Shown: positions 22,460 to 36,167, numbered from the stretch's first letter. The stretch is DNA of 64,000 nucleotides from Ecdyonurus torrentis (GCA_949318235.1 OX439134.1:31375749-31439748); one strand, 5' to 3'. A program made the numbers and translations. The notes: a model not told the origin generated them from the sequence alone.

Positions 22460-22900
22460 TCTCTCTCTCTCAATGCTTACACTGTATAATCCTCATATTA
22501 TCACTGACTTACTCTCTAGACGCGTTATACTTATAATAAATGAGCGTGAGAAGACTCAGTGAAGACATCAAGCACTTGAGTGAATACGTAACTAACGATT
22601 GCTGTTAAGTGAGAAGTAGAGAGAAGATATCAAAACTTGATGAATATGTACGATGTTTACTTGGTAAACATTTTAAAGTAAAACAAAACCTTTTTGTATA
22701 TAGTACATATATACGTAATAGTAATTACTAATTTCAACTATATATTCTAACTTGTAAGTTAAAGTAGCAGATTCATTGTCTGTGAATTACATTAATACTG
22801 ATGAGCTTAAACACAAAAATAAATACGTAATAATGAGGAAGACTAATTTTTTTATATATGGAGTAATGTTATTGCATATTCTATAATATTGCCTTCAACC
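22460..22900. other. AT-rich DNA, nothing recognised
   Basis: A short imperfect duplication (GAGAAGACTCAGTGAAGACATC about 22550 and GAGAGAAGATATC about 22620) is the only structure noticed. Confidence 0.35.
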
Positions 22901-22914
22901 TTCAATCGATTGAT

Positions 22915-23165
22915 ACAGTAAGTGAATTTCTAGTTTTTGAGTTCATTAAGTATTATTAATTCATTATTTTCAAATTGAAAAATAACATCATGGGTGGCAG
23001 CTTATCCATGTGGGTATAATGAAAAGTTACCATCCGTGACGTCATTTTGAGACTTTCAAAAATTAATCAAAAATACTTAATTCACTAAAAAATTATTGAA
23101 ATTCACTTATTTAGCAATTCAAGACGATGTCCTCTTTTAGAATATGCAATAAAATTACCAATCCT
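22915..23165. repeat. dispersed repeat H, copy 2
   Basis: Matches 8000-8285 in order and orientation, including GTTACCATCCGTGACGTCAT and CTCTTTTAGAATATG. It contains a CRE octamer where copy 1 has TGACGTTA. Confidence 0.5.
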
Positions 23166-23263
23166 AAAGAGTAATGGATACATACATAGTATACGAATCA
23201 CATCTATAAATGCAGCATAAAATAGTACATATTATTTATTTATTTATTTATTATTATTATTAT

Positions 23264-23584
23264 TTAAAGAATAGACCAGAAGAAAACGTAAGCATTTATA
23301 TCACAAAACACTTGATGGGCCTTACATATATAACTTTAGTTTGTCTCTAAACACAACTGTAGTGCCGTATGCAGTGATCAGAAAATTTAGATTTATGCAA
23401 CTTGCACAACATTTTTTACTAATTTTTGTATGTTTCTGACGTCAGAAACATGAATAGTCACGCAAATTGCATAATTTACAGTATTATCACGCTCTCTCGT
23501 GGGGCTACATTAACATTCTGGTAAAAATTGCTATGAGTTTTGAAGATCCCATTTCATGTTGTTGTATGTGGTCTATGGCTTTAA
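23264..23584 (+). mobile_element. MITE family A, copy 2
   Basis: TTAA at both ends (23264-23267 and 23581-23584). It carries the family interior GTTTCTGACGTCAGAAAC and CTCTCGTGGGGCTACATT, and lacks about 20 bp near the right end (the TTTATTCATTAAAAAGC segment) compared with copies 3-5. Confidence 0.82.
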
Positions 23585-23589
23585 TCAAA

Positions 23590-24375
23590 CACTGGAAATA
23601 TTTAACCCTTAACCTCTAGCCTTTATAAATTTAGCAACAAATAATAATATATATAATTGTTTTAGAAATACTCTCTTTCACATTACTTTAAATTATTTAA
23701 TAGAGAAATTGAAGAGGTCAATTTCTAATTTTATTAATAATAAAAGCCAATTTCTACACTGTATAGCTTTTTTTGCTTAAAATTTGTGTTATATAACAGA
23801 CTGTTAATGATGTAAATTAATAAAGTGCAAATCCATAAAATTCAATGTGTATTGGCGTACATCATTTTAATTAAATTTCCTTGTAGTATACTCAAATTAA
23901 GTGCCGAATAAAGGGAATCGATTACTTTTGTGAAGTAATTAATTTTTTTTATTCAAGAGATCAAAAGTATTTTCTGTTTCACATTTTACAAGTTGATCTC
24001 AATAAACAAAAACACAATTCGTAGTTAAACTTCATTTTGATGTAAAAATTATTTACTTTGTTTTCTAATCATTTCTACACGTAAATAATAATTACGTAAT
24101 TTATGCTATATTTATGTCATTGTAGCATATATGTTGCTATAGTAGACCATATATATATATCTCCTTAATGCAAATATTTTGCATGGTATAATTTTCAGAT
24201 ATTTGGGTTTTGCAAAGTCTAAAGTACCATTATTGAACTTAAAATCCATTGTGTAAAAATAATAATAATAATATGTAACTTTATTAAAAGGCGTTGTGAG
24301 GGCTAATTAGGGCTTCATTAGGTTCAGTCGACGACTTTTTTCAACTAATTCCTGTTAATCAAATACCACAAAAAT
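23590..24375. other. AT-rich DNA with a MITE E end fragment
   Basis: At 24078-24130, CACGTAAATAATAATTACGT and TATGCTATATTTATGTCATT match part of family E. The rest shows no feature. Confidence 0.4.
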
Positions 24376-24379
24376 ATAT

Positions 24380-24560
24380 ATAATGTGACCATATAAAGTA
24401 CATATAAACTATATAATATACATAATGTGCATGTATATGACCATATACATAAACTATTATATACATAATGTGCATGTATATGGCCATATAAAGTACATAT
24501 AAACTATTATATACATAATGTGCATGTATATGGCCATATACATAAACTATATAATATAAT
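24380..24560. repeat. tandem repeat of about 46-61 bp units
   Basis: Alternating units share ATACATAATGTGCATGTATA followed by GGCCATATA or GACCATATA and then ATAAACTAT. Three to four units are recognisable. Confidence 0.85.
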
Positions 24561-24840
24561 GTATATAGTCTTTGTTATTACTGACCCCATACACCTCTTC
24601 CATTCAGGTTTGGTTCTTTAGATCACATAGATCTACGTTCTGGTCGTTTTCATATTCTGCCAGTATATATATAACAAGCTGGAAGATAGAAAATGTTTTG
24701 TCAAAGCTTGATATTAAAGAGCTTATCCTTTGTAAATAATATTTTTGTGAACCCACGTATGTCAATTTTGTAGCTGCTGCTCAAATATTATCATTCACGT
24801 ATAATGTCAATGTTATTTCACATGTGTGCGATAGAAAGTA

Positions 24841-24841
<1 letters not shown>

Positions 24842-24879
<38 letters not shown>

Positions 24880-24956
24880 GGAATAAAAGAGAGTGAGACT
24901 ATACGTAGAGGGATAGACAGAAAGAGAGAGAGAGATAGACAGAGAGAAAGAGAAAA

Positions 24957-25016
<60 letters not shown>
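24842..25016. repeat. (GA)n microsatellite, interrupted
   Basis: Two main tracts (24842-24876 and about 24958-25016) joined by imperfect GA-rich sequence. Two overlapping minus-strand Ser-Leu frames here are repeat translations. Confidence 0.93.
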
Positions 25017-25017
<1 letters not shown>

Positions 25018-25019
25018 AA

Positions 25020-25450
25020 AAGGTCCCAAATGTCTGTCTTCTATAGACATAGAGAAAACAATGTCAAACTATATAGCGCTACTATATATAAGAAAAACAT
25101 TTGAGTTTCTTTGTTATATAATATGTTAATATTATTCTTACATATAAAAATATTGTTCTACAATATATTATAATACTGTCATATGTATAATACAATAAAA
25201 GATGTGTGCTCAGATAAAAAAAAAGTTTTTGTAACATATACATCTGCATAACCAATCATCAATCAAGTAAACAAGAAAAAATAAGAATAGAAAATAAGTA
25301 AAAAAAAGTTTGAAAATTACAAATGTTCTTACTCTCATCCCCTTTGCATTTGGGATATACCAAGTGTTAATAACATTTAAAACGAACTGAGATTTACGCT
25401 TAATAATGTTTCTTCCCAGTTTTCTGCATACATTTTTTTCTTCGATATTT
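25020..25450. other. AT-rich DNA, nothing recognised
   Basis: No recognisable repeat family, coding frame or RNA. Confidence 0.4.
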
Positions 25451-25452
25451 CC

Positions 25453-25797
25453 TTAAAGGAATAGACCAGAGAAAAACATAAGCCTTTATATCACAAAACA
25501 CTTGATGGGACTTACAAATATATAACATTAGTTTGTCTCAAAACCCAACTGTAGCTCCGTAGCAGTGATCAGAACATTTCAATTTGTGCAACCTGCACAA
25601 CATTTTTTACTAATTTTTGCATGTTTCTGACGTCAGAAACATGAATAGTCACGCAAATGGCATACTTTACAGTATTTTCACGCTCTCTCGTGGGACTACA
25701 TTAACATTCTGGTAAAAATTATCATCAGTTTTGAAGATCCCATTTCGTGTTTATTCATTAAAAAGCACATTTTGTTTTATGTGGTCTATGGCTTTAA
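25453..25797 (+). mobile_element. MITE family A, copy 3
   Basis: TTAA at both ends (25453-25456 and 25794-25797). The left end reads AAGGAATAGACCAGAG, the right TGTGGTCTATGGCTTTAA. Full length, closely matching copies 4 and 5. Includes TTTCTGACGTCAGAAAC. Confidence 0.85.
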
Positions 25798-25897
25798 TTT
25801 GAATAAAAGATATTAAATTTAAGATGACCTAGCTTTAAGATTACCTAATAATTAAATATATTGAATGGTCCACTTCATGCACAAGATGCAAAATTTT

Positions 25898-27125
25898 CAA
25901 AGCCCGTGATACACAAAAAGTCTGATAAATGATTTATAAAGCATTGATAAATTTTGACTGATAAAGATATTATAAAATATGTATAAAGGTCTGATAAAAG
26001 TCTTATATGCGACACTTTTCAAACTTTTATCAGTCAAATTACCATGTATAAGCATAGGACAAATTTTTTCGTTTCTCCTATGCTTATACATGTAAAATTT
26101 TACATTGAAATTTGACTTGTAAGCTGATAAAACACTGAATAAAATCTGATAAATGTCTGATAAAAAGCTGATAAATGTCTGATAAAAAGCTGATAAATGT
26201 CTGATAAAAAGCTGATAAATAATTATGCATTTTTCTCTTCCCTTCCCTCCCCCTTCCCCCTCCCTCCTGTACCCTTCATCCCACATTCCACCCAGCACTA
26301 CCCACTTCAATGTTTGTCATAACATTGTTGCCAATTTTGCCTTGTATTACAAAATATTCTTATTAATTGATATTCTTCAATTAATAAGAGAAAAAAACTT
26401 TATTTTTCAAAGGCGATGCATCGGATTATAGGAGCGGATGAGTCGCACACATCGGTAATCGTAACAGCTTGAGATCAAGTTGGTTTCCTAGCTGTAACAC
26501 ATGAAATACAATTAATTACAATAAATATTGAAATAATTATTAATGTGAACATGTCACTTACCTATATATTAACATGATGACCACATGAAGCTCCTCTTAC
26601 AAGTAGGTGAAGCTTCTTGCTGCTTAGTTTTAATTGAAATATGTAAGCGCTAACAAAGTGCGTGCATACTGCTCTGGCTGACTTGTGCTACTGCCTGCTA
26701 CCTCTGCTCCTGCTGTACACTCCAAAATTTTCTAAGTCCTCAACGGTTTCGTCTACCAAAAGAGGCGCCTCGCGTTCCCCTCCAAATTTATTTCCCGTTA
26801 GGTCATCAAACTTTTATCAGACTTTTGAAAAATTTCAAATTTTATTTTTAAGTTTATATATTCATACTTTTATCAGATGTTTGAAATTTAAAAAAAAAAA
26901 ATAATCAAACGTTTATCAGTCATTTATAATTATCAAACTTTTATCAATACTTTATAATATATTTATCATACTTTTTTCAGTTTTTACTCCTAGATTCAAA
27001 AAATTCTATCAAACTCTATCAGTCCTTTATCCATGTATTATCAGACAAAAACACTACTATCAAATGTTTATAAGCACTTAATCAAGGCTTTCTCAAACTT
27101 TTATCAGCATTTTCGTATGGCTCGG
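25898..27125. repeat. foldback region made of CTGATAAA motif arrays
   Basis: Left arm (25898-26222): many CTGATAAA motifs, ending in a 22-bp tandem repeat (TGTCTGATAAAAAGCTGATA, about 26145-26220). Right arm (26815-27115): the same motif on the opposite strand (TTTATCAG). The outer edges AAGCCCGTGATAC and GTATGGCTCGGG are loosely complementary. The middle has a polypyrimidine stretch (26225-26300) and an 80-codon frame at 26662 of doubtful value. This looks like a foldback element with motif-array arms. TGATAA also matches the GATA-factor site. Confidence 0.5.
26043..26092. repeat. perfect 17-bp-arm hairpin
   Basis: CATGTATAAGCATAGGA (26043-26059), a 16-nt loop, then the exact complement (26076-26092). 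Outside it, AGTCAAATT and AATTTGACT also pair. It sits inside the left CTGATAAA arm. Confidence 0.9.
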
Positions 27126-27194
27126 GAGGTGCGATAAATTGTATTTATATTTTATTATAATTTATTGGAAATAGCTGATTAAACCATGTTGTAA

Positions 27195-27263
27195 CACCAT
27201 ATCAACTGCCTGGCTCAAAAAAGAAATCTTATTCTTAATGCATGCAGTTTCCACATATTCAGT

Positions 27264-27300
<37 letters not shown>
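27195..27300 (+). repeat. retroposon 3'-tail-like fragment and poly(A)
   Basis: AACTGCCTGGCTCAAAAAAG then TCTTATTCTTA matches 5703-5755. A poly(A) run of about 37 bp follows at 27264-27300. Confidence 0.45.
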
Positions 27301-27303
<3 letters not shown>

Positions 27304-27670
27304 TGATTATCCGTTATAATTTATAAAACATCGATATACAAATTACGAAATTTGTCTCCAAAATATAAAGGAGGAAAAATATGTAACAGAATTTCATCAG
27401 TCACCTAGATGTATAAAATTCAAGTTAATATACGAGAATATAATATAAAATCGTAGAAAGACTATAAAACAAAAAGATATTTAAATGAGAAAATCTGCTT
27501 AAATAAGATCAAAAATCCTTTATAATACCTATATTATATCTTAAAAGTTAAAGTATACATCATGCTGTAAGTTTAAATTATTTTAATTATAAACTTGTTG
27601 AAACTTATGTTCGGAAAGCTATGCAGATTTAATAAAGGGTCTTTATTAGTGTGCAAATTGATGATGCGAT
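27301..27670. other. AT-rich DNA, nothing recognised
   Basis: No feature recognised. Confidence 0.4.
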
Positions 27671-27671
27671 G

Positions 27672-27866
<195 letters not shown>

Positions 27867-27899
27867 GGAAGTAGGCTTCAAAGACAAATCGTTTGATCT

Positions 27900-29035
27900 T
27901 TTCCTCTTATACCAAAGTTAGAAATTAATTTGATTCACATTTCGCATCATATGTATATGTATGTATGTATGTATATAAATGTATAAGTACAATTCAAATT
28001 TTATTTAAACTGCTATTTCCCTTCTTTGTAATGATGTGTAAGTAAAAATTATTAATAAATTTAATAACTTAATGAGGAAAATGTCTTTCATACAAACTGC
28101 AGTTTTTGTGAAACTTATTATTACGAATAAAATGACAATTTATTATTTACGGAAAGAAAAGAGAAAATTCTAAGTAAGTCGCATTTTCAGTGATATTAAT
28201 TCATAAAAAATCTTTTTTTTGTAATACGGTATGGTAATCATTCTATATAGCATAACAATTTTGTTCGGTACAGAATTGGGGAGTTTTAATTTAACAATAT
28301 TTGAAAGCGACAGATGCAAAAACATACATATAACATTTTTTGCTGTATGGTATATTTTTTACCTGTTTAGTAAGACAAAATGACACTTACAGCAAATATT
28401 ATTTATGTCGAATGTCTGCTTATGCATCTGACCCTTTTATTTATGCTATAGTAAGTGTAGCATATAAATATAGGTAAGTTCTTTATAGGTAAGTTCTTGT
28501 TTCTCTATGCACAATGTTAATGAAGACAATTTTCAATGGTGAATACGTTTAATGGACCACTTGCAATGAACGAACTATTTAAAATAAAATTAAACATTCT
28601 TAATGCATTTATTATGGAAAAATATTTTTTACACTTACATGCACACTTACATGGTGCAACAATTAAAAACATTTCATTATAAGTGTATAATTAAGTATAT
28701 ATTATTCGCTGTATAATCAGAGAAAACATGTACACTCAACATTGACAAATTAATAGGCGTGAATATTTTAAATGTAAAAATTTAAAATTTCTAAAGTGTA
28801 TACAAATTAAATACTATTAAAATCAAACTATGTTGTACACAGCAATACTTTGCAATGCAAAAGAAATTGAACTCCGCTGTAAAAGTCCTTCTTTTGTATT
28901 ATTAAAAGAAAAATGTAAAAGAAGATAGCCTTAGAACTTGAACTATTATTTCAAAATACTGATTCTAAAATTCTGGGAAAAGTCACAAAATGTATGACAT
29001 CAATTTTAAATGCAGTCAGCGTTACGAAATTATTT
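27900..29035. other. AT-rich DNA, nothing clearly recognised
   Basis: A short (ATGT)n run near 27955-27975 and a duplicated TATAGGTAAGTTCTT at about 28469 and 28484. Family E-like words (TTTATGCTATAGTAAGTGTA, about 28440) are too short to call. Confidence 0.35.
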
Positions 29036-29039
29036 TCAC

Positions 29040-29270
29040 TTTTTTCTGTGAATAAAATTACTTAATTTATGGCAATAGCATATAGATATTGCTATATTCA
29101 GCAAAAATAATTATTCTATACTACTATGCTATGAAAAATAAAAACAACTATATTATTGCATCTAGTTAATTATGAAGCAAGGAATACATAATTGTGCTGA
29201 AAATAGGCTTGCATAATTATTACATATTTATTTTACACGTGCAAAACTTAATAATTATGCAAGCTCCATG
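29040..29270 (-). mobile_element. MITE family E, minus-strand copy (decayed)
   Basis: Left TCTGTGAATAAAATTACTTA and right CATAATTATTACATATTTAT then TTTACACGTG match the two family E ends in reverse. The interior contains GTGCTGAAAATAGGC, the complement of the CATTTTCAGCAC signature. Confidence 0.55.
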
Positions 29271-29307
29271 CAGCCACATTTATGCATAATAACGCAAATT
29301 AAACTAT

Positions 29308-29613
29308 AGGGTGAGTTTGCATGACGTCATTCTGAATGCTTTTCGGTGCTCTTCTTTAGCAATGACTAACATTGCTCAGCATAGGACAAACGTAGTTTTT
29401 GGCTACTTCCTTTGGAAAATTAACTATTTTTTGGTCATTATTATTTTTCTTGCATACTTGAAAAACTAATTCAATCTGTTAACAGTATCAAAGCTCTCAA
29501 AAATATTGCGAAGTATTTTTAAACTCCCGCTAAATGAGTTATTTTCCTATACTGGCCAATGTTATTTAGTACTCACTTATGGCGTCAACTTTAGCATAGA
29601 TGAAACCACCCTA
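29308..29613 (+). mobile_element. MITE family G, full copy
   Basis: Starts TATAGGGTGAGTTTGCATGA and ends GATGAAACCACCCTATA. The interior AGCATAGGACAAACGTAG and TCAAAGCTCTCAAAAATATT are conserved. A 93-codon plus frame across the right half runs into a MITE E fragment and is not a gene. Confidence 0.75.
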
Positions 29614-29639
29614 TATTTTATAGCAATTATACTACATAG

Positions 29640-29763
29640 CATAATAGTTAAGAAGATATTCAACATAATTACTTATATGCTATTTAAAAATAGCATAATT
29701 TGTGCTCTACAATATAGCAATTGTTCATACAGCGGCATAAATTACGTAATTTATTTTTCCCGT
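29640..29763 (+). mobile_element. MITE family E fragment
   Basis: Right-half family E sequence ending GGCATAAATTACGTAATTTA then TTTTCCCGTG. Confidence 0.5.
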
Positions 29764-29769
29764 GAAACA

Positions 29770-30495
29770 CTTCAAAATACCAATTAAATAATTGCTTGTA
29801 TAATAGCCACTTAAATATAATGTTATTACTAATTAACAATTAACTAATAAATTTAATTTAACCCAGATTTATAAAACGCAGAAACATAATATTTACACAA
29901 AATTTCATTTAAGATAATTCTATATTATATAATATATAAAAAGAAGCACGTTTATATTTTAACGTAATCTAACAAACACTCCAGTTTAATTTACGAGTCA
30001 ACAAAATAGGTTTGCACGTCTGTTTCAGATTAGCTAAATAAACATACGCAGCAGACACTTTAAATGTGATTCGCTTTTTTTAATATATAAAAATACACAT
30101 ATATACCAGTATTACAGCAATTGCAAGATTGGCAAAAAAAGATAAGCAGTAAAATATAATGTAGAAAAAAAAATCTGGTAAAGAAAAAAGTGTTAAAAAT
30201 GTTTTTAAAGCAAAAAAATTAATAGTAAATATCATTTGAAATTTTACTTTTCTATATTGTGTATGCGTAGCAAATAAAAAGTACAGATTTTTTTTTTGTC
30301 ATTCATTTAAATATAAAAAGAGCAAAAGAGTTGGTCATTTGAACTTTTCAATTTAATTAAAATATATATTATATAGTTTACTGTGTTCACCAAATCTAAT
30401 TTAAAAACGTATCACACATTTAACGTTCTTTGAATCACTTAATTCAATTTTCTGCTTCTGATAATTTTATTGCAGAATATGATTTTTTTTTTTTT
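29770..30495. other. AT-rich DNA, nothing recognised
   Basis: A/T-dominated, no shared repeats or coding frame. Confidence 0.4.
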
Positions 30496-30499
30496 TAAA

Positions 30500-30810
30500 C
30501 CTATTGTGTCACACGATCTAAGAAATAAATTTAGGCGAGAAATCAGCTACTTCGGGATTTTACTAAAAAGTTGTGAAGAAAGTAAAATCTGATAATCTGC
30601 ACATTGGTACAATAAAGTATCTTCAAAAATATAAAAAATTTGGGGCGTCACCATGCTAGATTTTAAATTATAATTTTTTAAAGTTTTAATCCCATACGAG
30701 CTAATTTTAATATCAATCATTATTTTCTCTCTTATCTGATGATTCTGAAAATTTTATCACAGGTAGCTGTTACTGTTAATTTTCAAATGTCATCATAAAG
30801 TTTCAAAAAA
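30500..30810. repeat. dispersed repeat I, copy 1
   Basis: Diverged match to 47300-47665 in the same order: AAATCAGCTACT, GTTGTGAAGAAA, TCACCATGCTAGATTTT, TTTTAATCCCATACGAG and TTATTTTCTCTCTTATCTGATG. It has no recognisable ends and no coding frame. Probably an old transposon or a segmental duplication. Confidence 0.5.
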
Positions 30811-30811
30811 A

Positions 30812-31690
30812 ATTCTTTAGATTTGAGATACAAGCCATCTTTTAACATTGAAATTTAAAAATATATTTTTATTAAAAAATAATATAAAATTTAGGAATAA
30901 AATTAATAAAAATATAAAATTGAAATTATAATAAATTATCAATATAATATGTCAAAATAATTAAAATTTATAAATTATTTCCAACATAATTAATGCTAGG
31001 TGTTAAAATTATTAAATAAAATTATGCCCAATACTCAATTAATAACACCATTCAAATTCAATTAAAAAAAATGAAAGTTAATAATCAAATATAAATTTTA
31101 TAAAATAATTATTATTTAAAAAACAAACACATACAGTACATAATTAATAAACACATCTGTTTTTAATAAAACCAATTAAATAATTATTAATAAATATATT
31201 TTAAAATATCATTTAACATATATTTTTATATCATTTAAAAAATATTTTATATATTAATATAACATAATGAAATATTTCATAATTTTAACAAAACATCGTA
31301 AATAATGTGATTATAAAATTGAATGTAATAAACTATGATAAAAACGTGAATAAACATTTCTTAATTTAAGCTGGCGGGCTTCATGAATGATTTTTTTTTG
31401 TTCAATGCCAAAACACCTGCCACCGTGTCAAGGTAAATCAAAGAAATGAAGCAGGAAGATATAAATTTGAGATTTTATTATGGATCTTTACAATAGAACT
31501 TTTTTTAAAAGTAATTTAAGTATGGTTAGATTATGCGTTGATATACAAGAATAGTGGGTTAACTTTTTTTTTGTGCATTTGAAGTTTGGAAATAAGTGAG
31601 TAAGATAGTGAGTTGGGACAGAGAGAGAGAGAGAGAGAGATTATTTTTTTAGTTTATTCAACTTATTCATACTAATGTATACATAATACA
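30812..31690. other. very AT-rich DNA, nothing recognised
   Basis: 30850-31350 is almost pure A/T. A short (GA)n lies at 31619-31640. No genes or repeat families recognised. Confidence 0.45.
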
Positions 31691-31694
31691 TATA

Positions 31695-31983
31695 GACCGC
31701 TTGCACTCATATTTAAGAGCCGCCATTTTGTTGGTCAGGAATACATAGGCCAGCATAGGAAAAACATCATTTTTATTTTTTTAATAGCAAAAGAAGCTTC
31801 AAACCTCAATCAAAGCCTTATTTCTAGCTCCTAATAAGCTCGAAGGATATGAGAAAAATTTGTTGAGTTGAAATAAACAATTTTTTATTTGAAAAATTAG
31901 GAAAAACGAAGTTTCCCCTATGCTGGACAATGCATTAGTCACCACAAACATGGCGACAAAGCGCAAGGATGTGCAAGGGGTCT
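31695..31983 (-). mobile_element. MITE related to family G
   Basis: Flanked by TATA. Left GACCGCTTGCACTCAT, right GATGTGCAAGGGGTC, giving TIR GACC(C/G)CTTGCA. The interior GGCCAGCATAGGAAAAAC and CCCTATGCTGGACAATGC parallels the family G word AGCATAGGACAAAC, but the ends differ. It is a sister family with its own terminal sequence. Confidence 0.65.
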
Positions 31984-31984
31984 A

Positions 31985-32470
31985 TAGACAGATTCATTGG
32001 TTCATCTTGTTTTTTTGAGCCGATAAAAGTGACTCGCATTGAGAATGGAACTTTTTGTTTTATATAAATTTTCGTTCATTCTTATCTAGTTCAACGTAGA
32101 AATAAAATAAAAATTGTTGAGACCATTAAATAAACAAAACAATAACAAGTATGGTCGTAGAGTAAAATTGATTAGTAAATATAATTTGAACAAAGGAAAT
32201 GCCCCGAACATTATATACCGCATGACGTTTGGTATGTGTGAATCACAATTGAATTAACATTGAAATTATATACACATATCATAATAGTATGGAATGCTAT
32301 TAAATAAATTACTACTTGTGTGTAATAATATAAATCAGGATGACAAGAACAGATATACAATAACAAATATCTCAATAATTATTGTTAATAATGGAATATC
32401 AACATTACACTTCTCCTTTATAAAATCATTTCAAATACTGACGCACTAAATTTTTTTTATTATGAAAACC
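31985..32470. other. AT-rich DNA, nothing recognised
   Basis: No feature recognised. Confidence 0.4.
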
Positions 32471-32473
32471 TTA

Positions 32474-32787
32474 CAGGGTGGTTTCATTCATGTTAAAGTC
32501 AACGTCATAAGTGAGTACTAAATAACATTGGCCAGTATAGGAAAATGGCACATTTTGACATAGTTTAAAAATACTTTGCAATTTTTTTGAGAGCATTGAT
32601 GCTGTTAACAGGTTGAATTAGTACATCAAGTATGCAAAAAAAAAAAATAATAATGACCAAAAAAATAACTATAATTTACCAAAAGAGAATAGACAAAAAC
32701 TACTTTTGTCCTATGCTGAGCAATGTTATTCATTGCTCAAGAAGAGCATCGAAAAGCACTCAGAATGACGTCATGCGTACACACCCT
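32474..32787 (-). mobile_element. MITE family G, minus-strand copy
   Basis: AGGGTGGTTTCATTCATG at the left, TGCGTACACACCCT at the right. The family words TTTGTCCTATGCTGAGCAAT and GAATGACGTCATGCG are present. It is immediately followed by another G copy, with only TGTA/TAG between. Confidence 0.75.
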
Positions 32788-32788
32788 G

Positions 32789-33085
32789 TAGGGTAGTTGC
32801 ATTCATCGACGCCATATACGAGCACTAAATAACATGGGCCGGTATGGGAAAATGAAACTTTTTGACAGTTAAAAAATACTTACAATTTTGAGAGCATTGA
32901 TGCTGTTAACAGGTTGAATAAGTTTTCAAATATTTAAGAAAAGTAATAATAACCGCAATAAAAAATTGAAATAAAATTCTAAAAAAAATAGCTAAACCTG
33001 ACGCCCTATGATGAGCCATGCATGTTATTCGTTACTCCAGTATGGTGTCAAAGCGCATTGAGTATGACGTCATGCGCATACGCAA
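32789..33085 (-). mobile_element. MITE family G, second adjacent copy
   Basis: Begins TAGGGTAGTTGCATTCATCG in the same orientation as its neighbour. Interior CTCCAGTATGGTGTCAAAGC and GTATGACGTCATGCGC. The right end is decayed (CATACGCAATATA instead of a CACCCT end). Confidence 0.65.
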
Positions 33086-33089
33086 TATA

Positions 33090-33578
33090 ACATAATACTT
33101 TAAGTATTGTAGAAATAACGGTTATGAGTTATGACGTCACTAAACGTTTATTATCTAGCGTTTAAAATGTCAACCCTTCTTCAATTCAAAATTTTGCATT
33201 AGGGTACACTAATTATAGTCTCAAATATCATGCTGCAAAAAACGTTTATTATTTTTTTTTTTTCCTTTCGTTTTTGTTCACATCATTTCTATTTCCGATC
33301 CCTCCCATTTACATTTTTATAATGTAATGCTTTTCGTCATACAAAACCATGAGAGAGACAATGATTATATGAGCTGGTTTGACACACACACGCACAGAGA
33401 GAGAGAGAGAGATTCCATCCTAGTGTAAATGATCTAATTACTCCGCACCGACAATACACAAAAAGCATCACTTGTCAATGGCATACCTACCTACCTACCT
33501 TCCTAATTAATTCATACATAACATGAATTGAAATTTCATAAAGTTTGCGTGTCTTAAAAAGCACATATGATTATTATA

Positions 33579-33580
<2 letters not shown>
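33090..33580. other. AT-rich DNA, nothing recognised
   Basis: Short (GA)n at about 33396-33411, a four-fold CTAC run near 33487-33500 and one isolated TTATGACGTCACTAAAC (about 33127). Confidence 0.35.
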
Positions 33581-34894
<1,314 letters not shown>

Positions 34895-34897
<3 letters not shown>

Positions 34898-35280
34898 TTT
34901 CTCTTTCATAAACGTCACACTGCTCTTGTAATTTAAATAGAATTGTTTTTAAAATGATATATTATGTATACTGTTGAAGTCTATTTGATTATTAGCACAT
35001 TTTAATGAAATTCGTTTGTGTTTTCAGACCAGACCTTGTGAAACATCAGAGTATTTTTATTGTTTTCATGTGCCGAGACACTAATTAACGTATTCAATTT
35101 CCATAAAGCAATTGAAATTATTATTGCTTTTATCTTAAAATCAACATCCAAACGAAATCCATACTTAATTTAGGCTGCATTTATGTCATTATTTCATTAA
35201 CAAAATAATATTTATGCTGGGTAACAGTTATTATAGCATAAATTATGTTACATAGCATAAATGTTGATAATAATGTGCTA
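34895..35280. other. AT-rich DNA with MITE E words
   Basis: At 35165-35280, GGCTGCATTTATGTCATTAT and AGCATAAATTATGTTACATA resemble family E in reverse orientation, without clear ends. Confidence 0.35.
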
Positions 35281-35282
35281 CC

Positions 35283-35592
35283 TTAAAGGCATAGAACACC
35301 TTGAACAAAAAACATGTCAATTATCCTAATATACCTAACTATCAACGTTGATTTGGCCGGAGTCATTGATTTTTAATTTATTTCCATTCACAAAATGGCA
35401 AATGCGGGTTTATGACGTCACATATCGCTTGTTTTTGTGTGCGTGGACCAGTGAATGACGTCACAAACCCGCAATTGCCATTTTATGAATGTAAAATACA
35501 TTAGAAATGAAAGACTCCAGCAGCTACATCAACGTTGATATTTAGGTATGTAAGGATATTAGAATTTTTTTCAAGGTGTTCTACGCCTTTAA
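35283..35592. mobile_element. MITE family B, full copy
   Basis: TTAA at 35283-35286 and 35589-35592. Ends AAAGGCATAGAACACCTTGA and TCAAGGTGTTCTACGCCTTT. The arms pair through ATCAACGTTGAT and TTCCATTCACAAAATGGCAA. Two TATGACGTCAC/ATGACGTCAC octamers flank the centre (35413 and 35455). It is the best family B copy here. Confidence 0.85.
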
Positions 35593-35833
35593 ATTAGGGA
35601 TACAAGACACTTTTAAGGCATTAAAACGCTTAGAGTTTATAAATTATTTCATGCTAATTTTTAATAAATTTTTATAAACATTTATTATATAGATATTCAA
35701 AATTAGGCTGCTAGATAAAATATGGAACACTTATATAAACCACTATACCGAGGTTACTATTAAGAACATTTTAAAATATTCAAAAGTTGCTATAAATTAT
35801 TTTTACTATCTTTGAAATCAAGGCTATAAAATT

Positions 35834-35835
<2 letters not shown>

Positions 35836-35889
<54 letters not shown>

Positions 35890-36096
35890 ACTTTAAACAT
35901 TTAAATAATATAATAATTTTTTTATATAAATATTTTTATTAATACGACGATAGTCATTATAACGCTTATAAATGACTTCATTATACACGATCTAATGATA
36001 TTAATTAATCAAATAGATTACCATACATATTCAAGTGAAATGGAGGCAATAAAATTGTGAGTGGGTATGCGAAACATCATCGGGCAATTATTATTT

Positions 36097-36167
<71 letters not shown>

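Noticed and set aside
24380..24560. CRISPR-like or origin-like iterons
   Set aside because: Simple AT-rich tandem repeat with unequal units and no spacers, in a eukaryotic context.
26662..26904. 80-codon plus frame with a hydrophobic start, and an overlapping minus-strand open stretch of about 40 codons
   Set aside because: GC-balanced and superficially protein-like on both strands, but it lies inside the CTGATAAA foldback, runs into the motif array and has no convincing splice sites.
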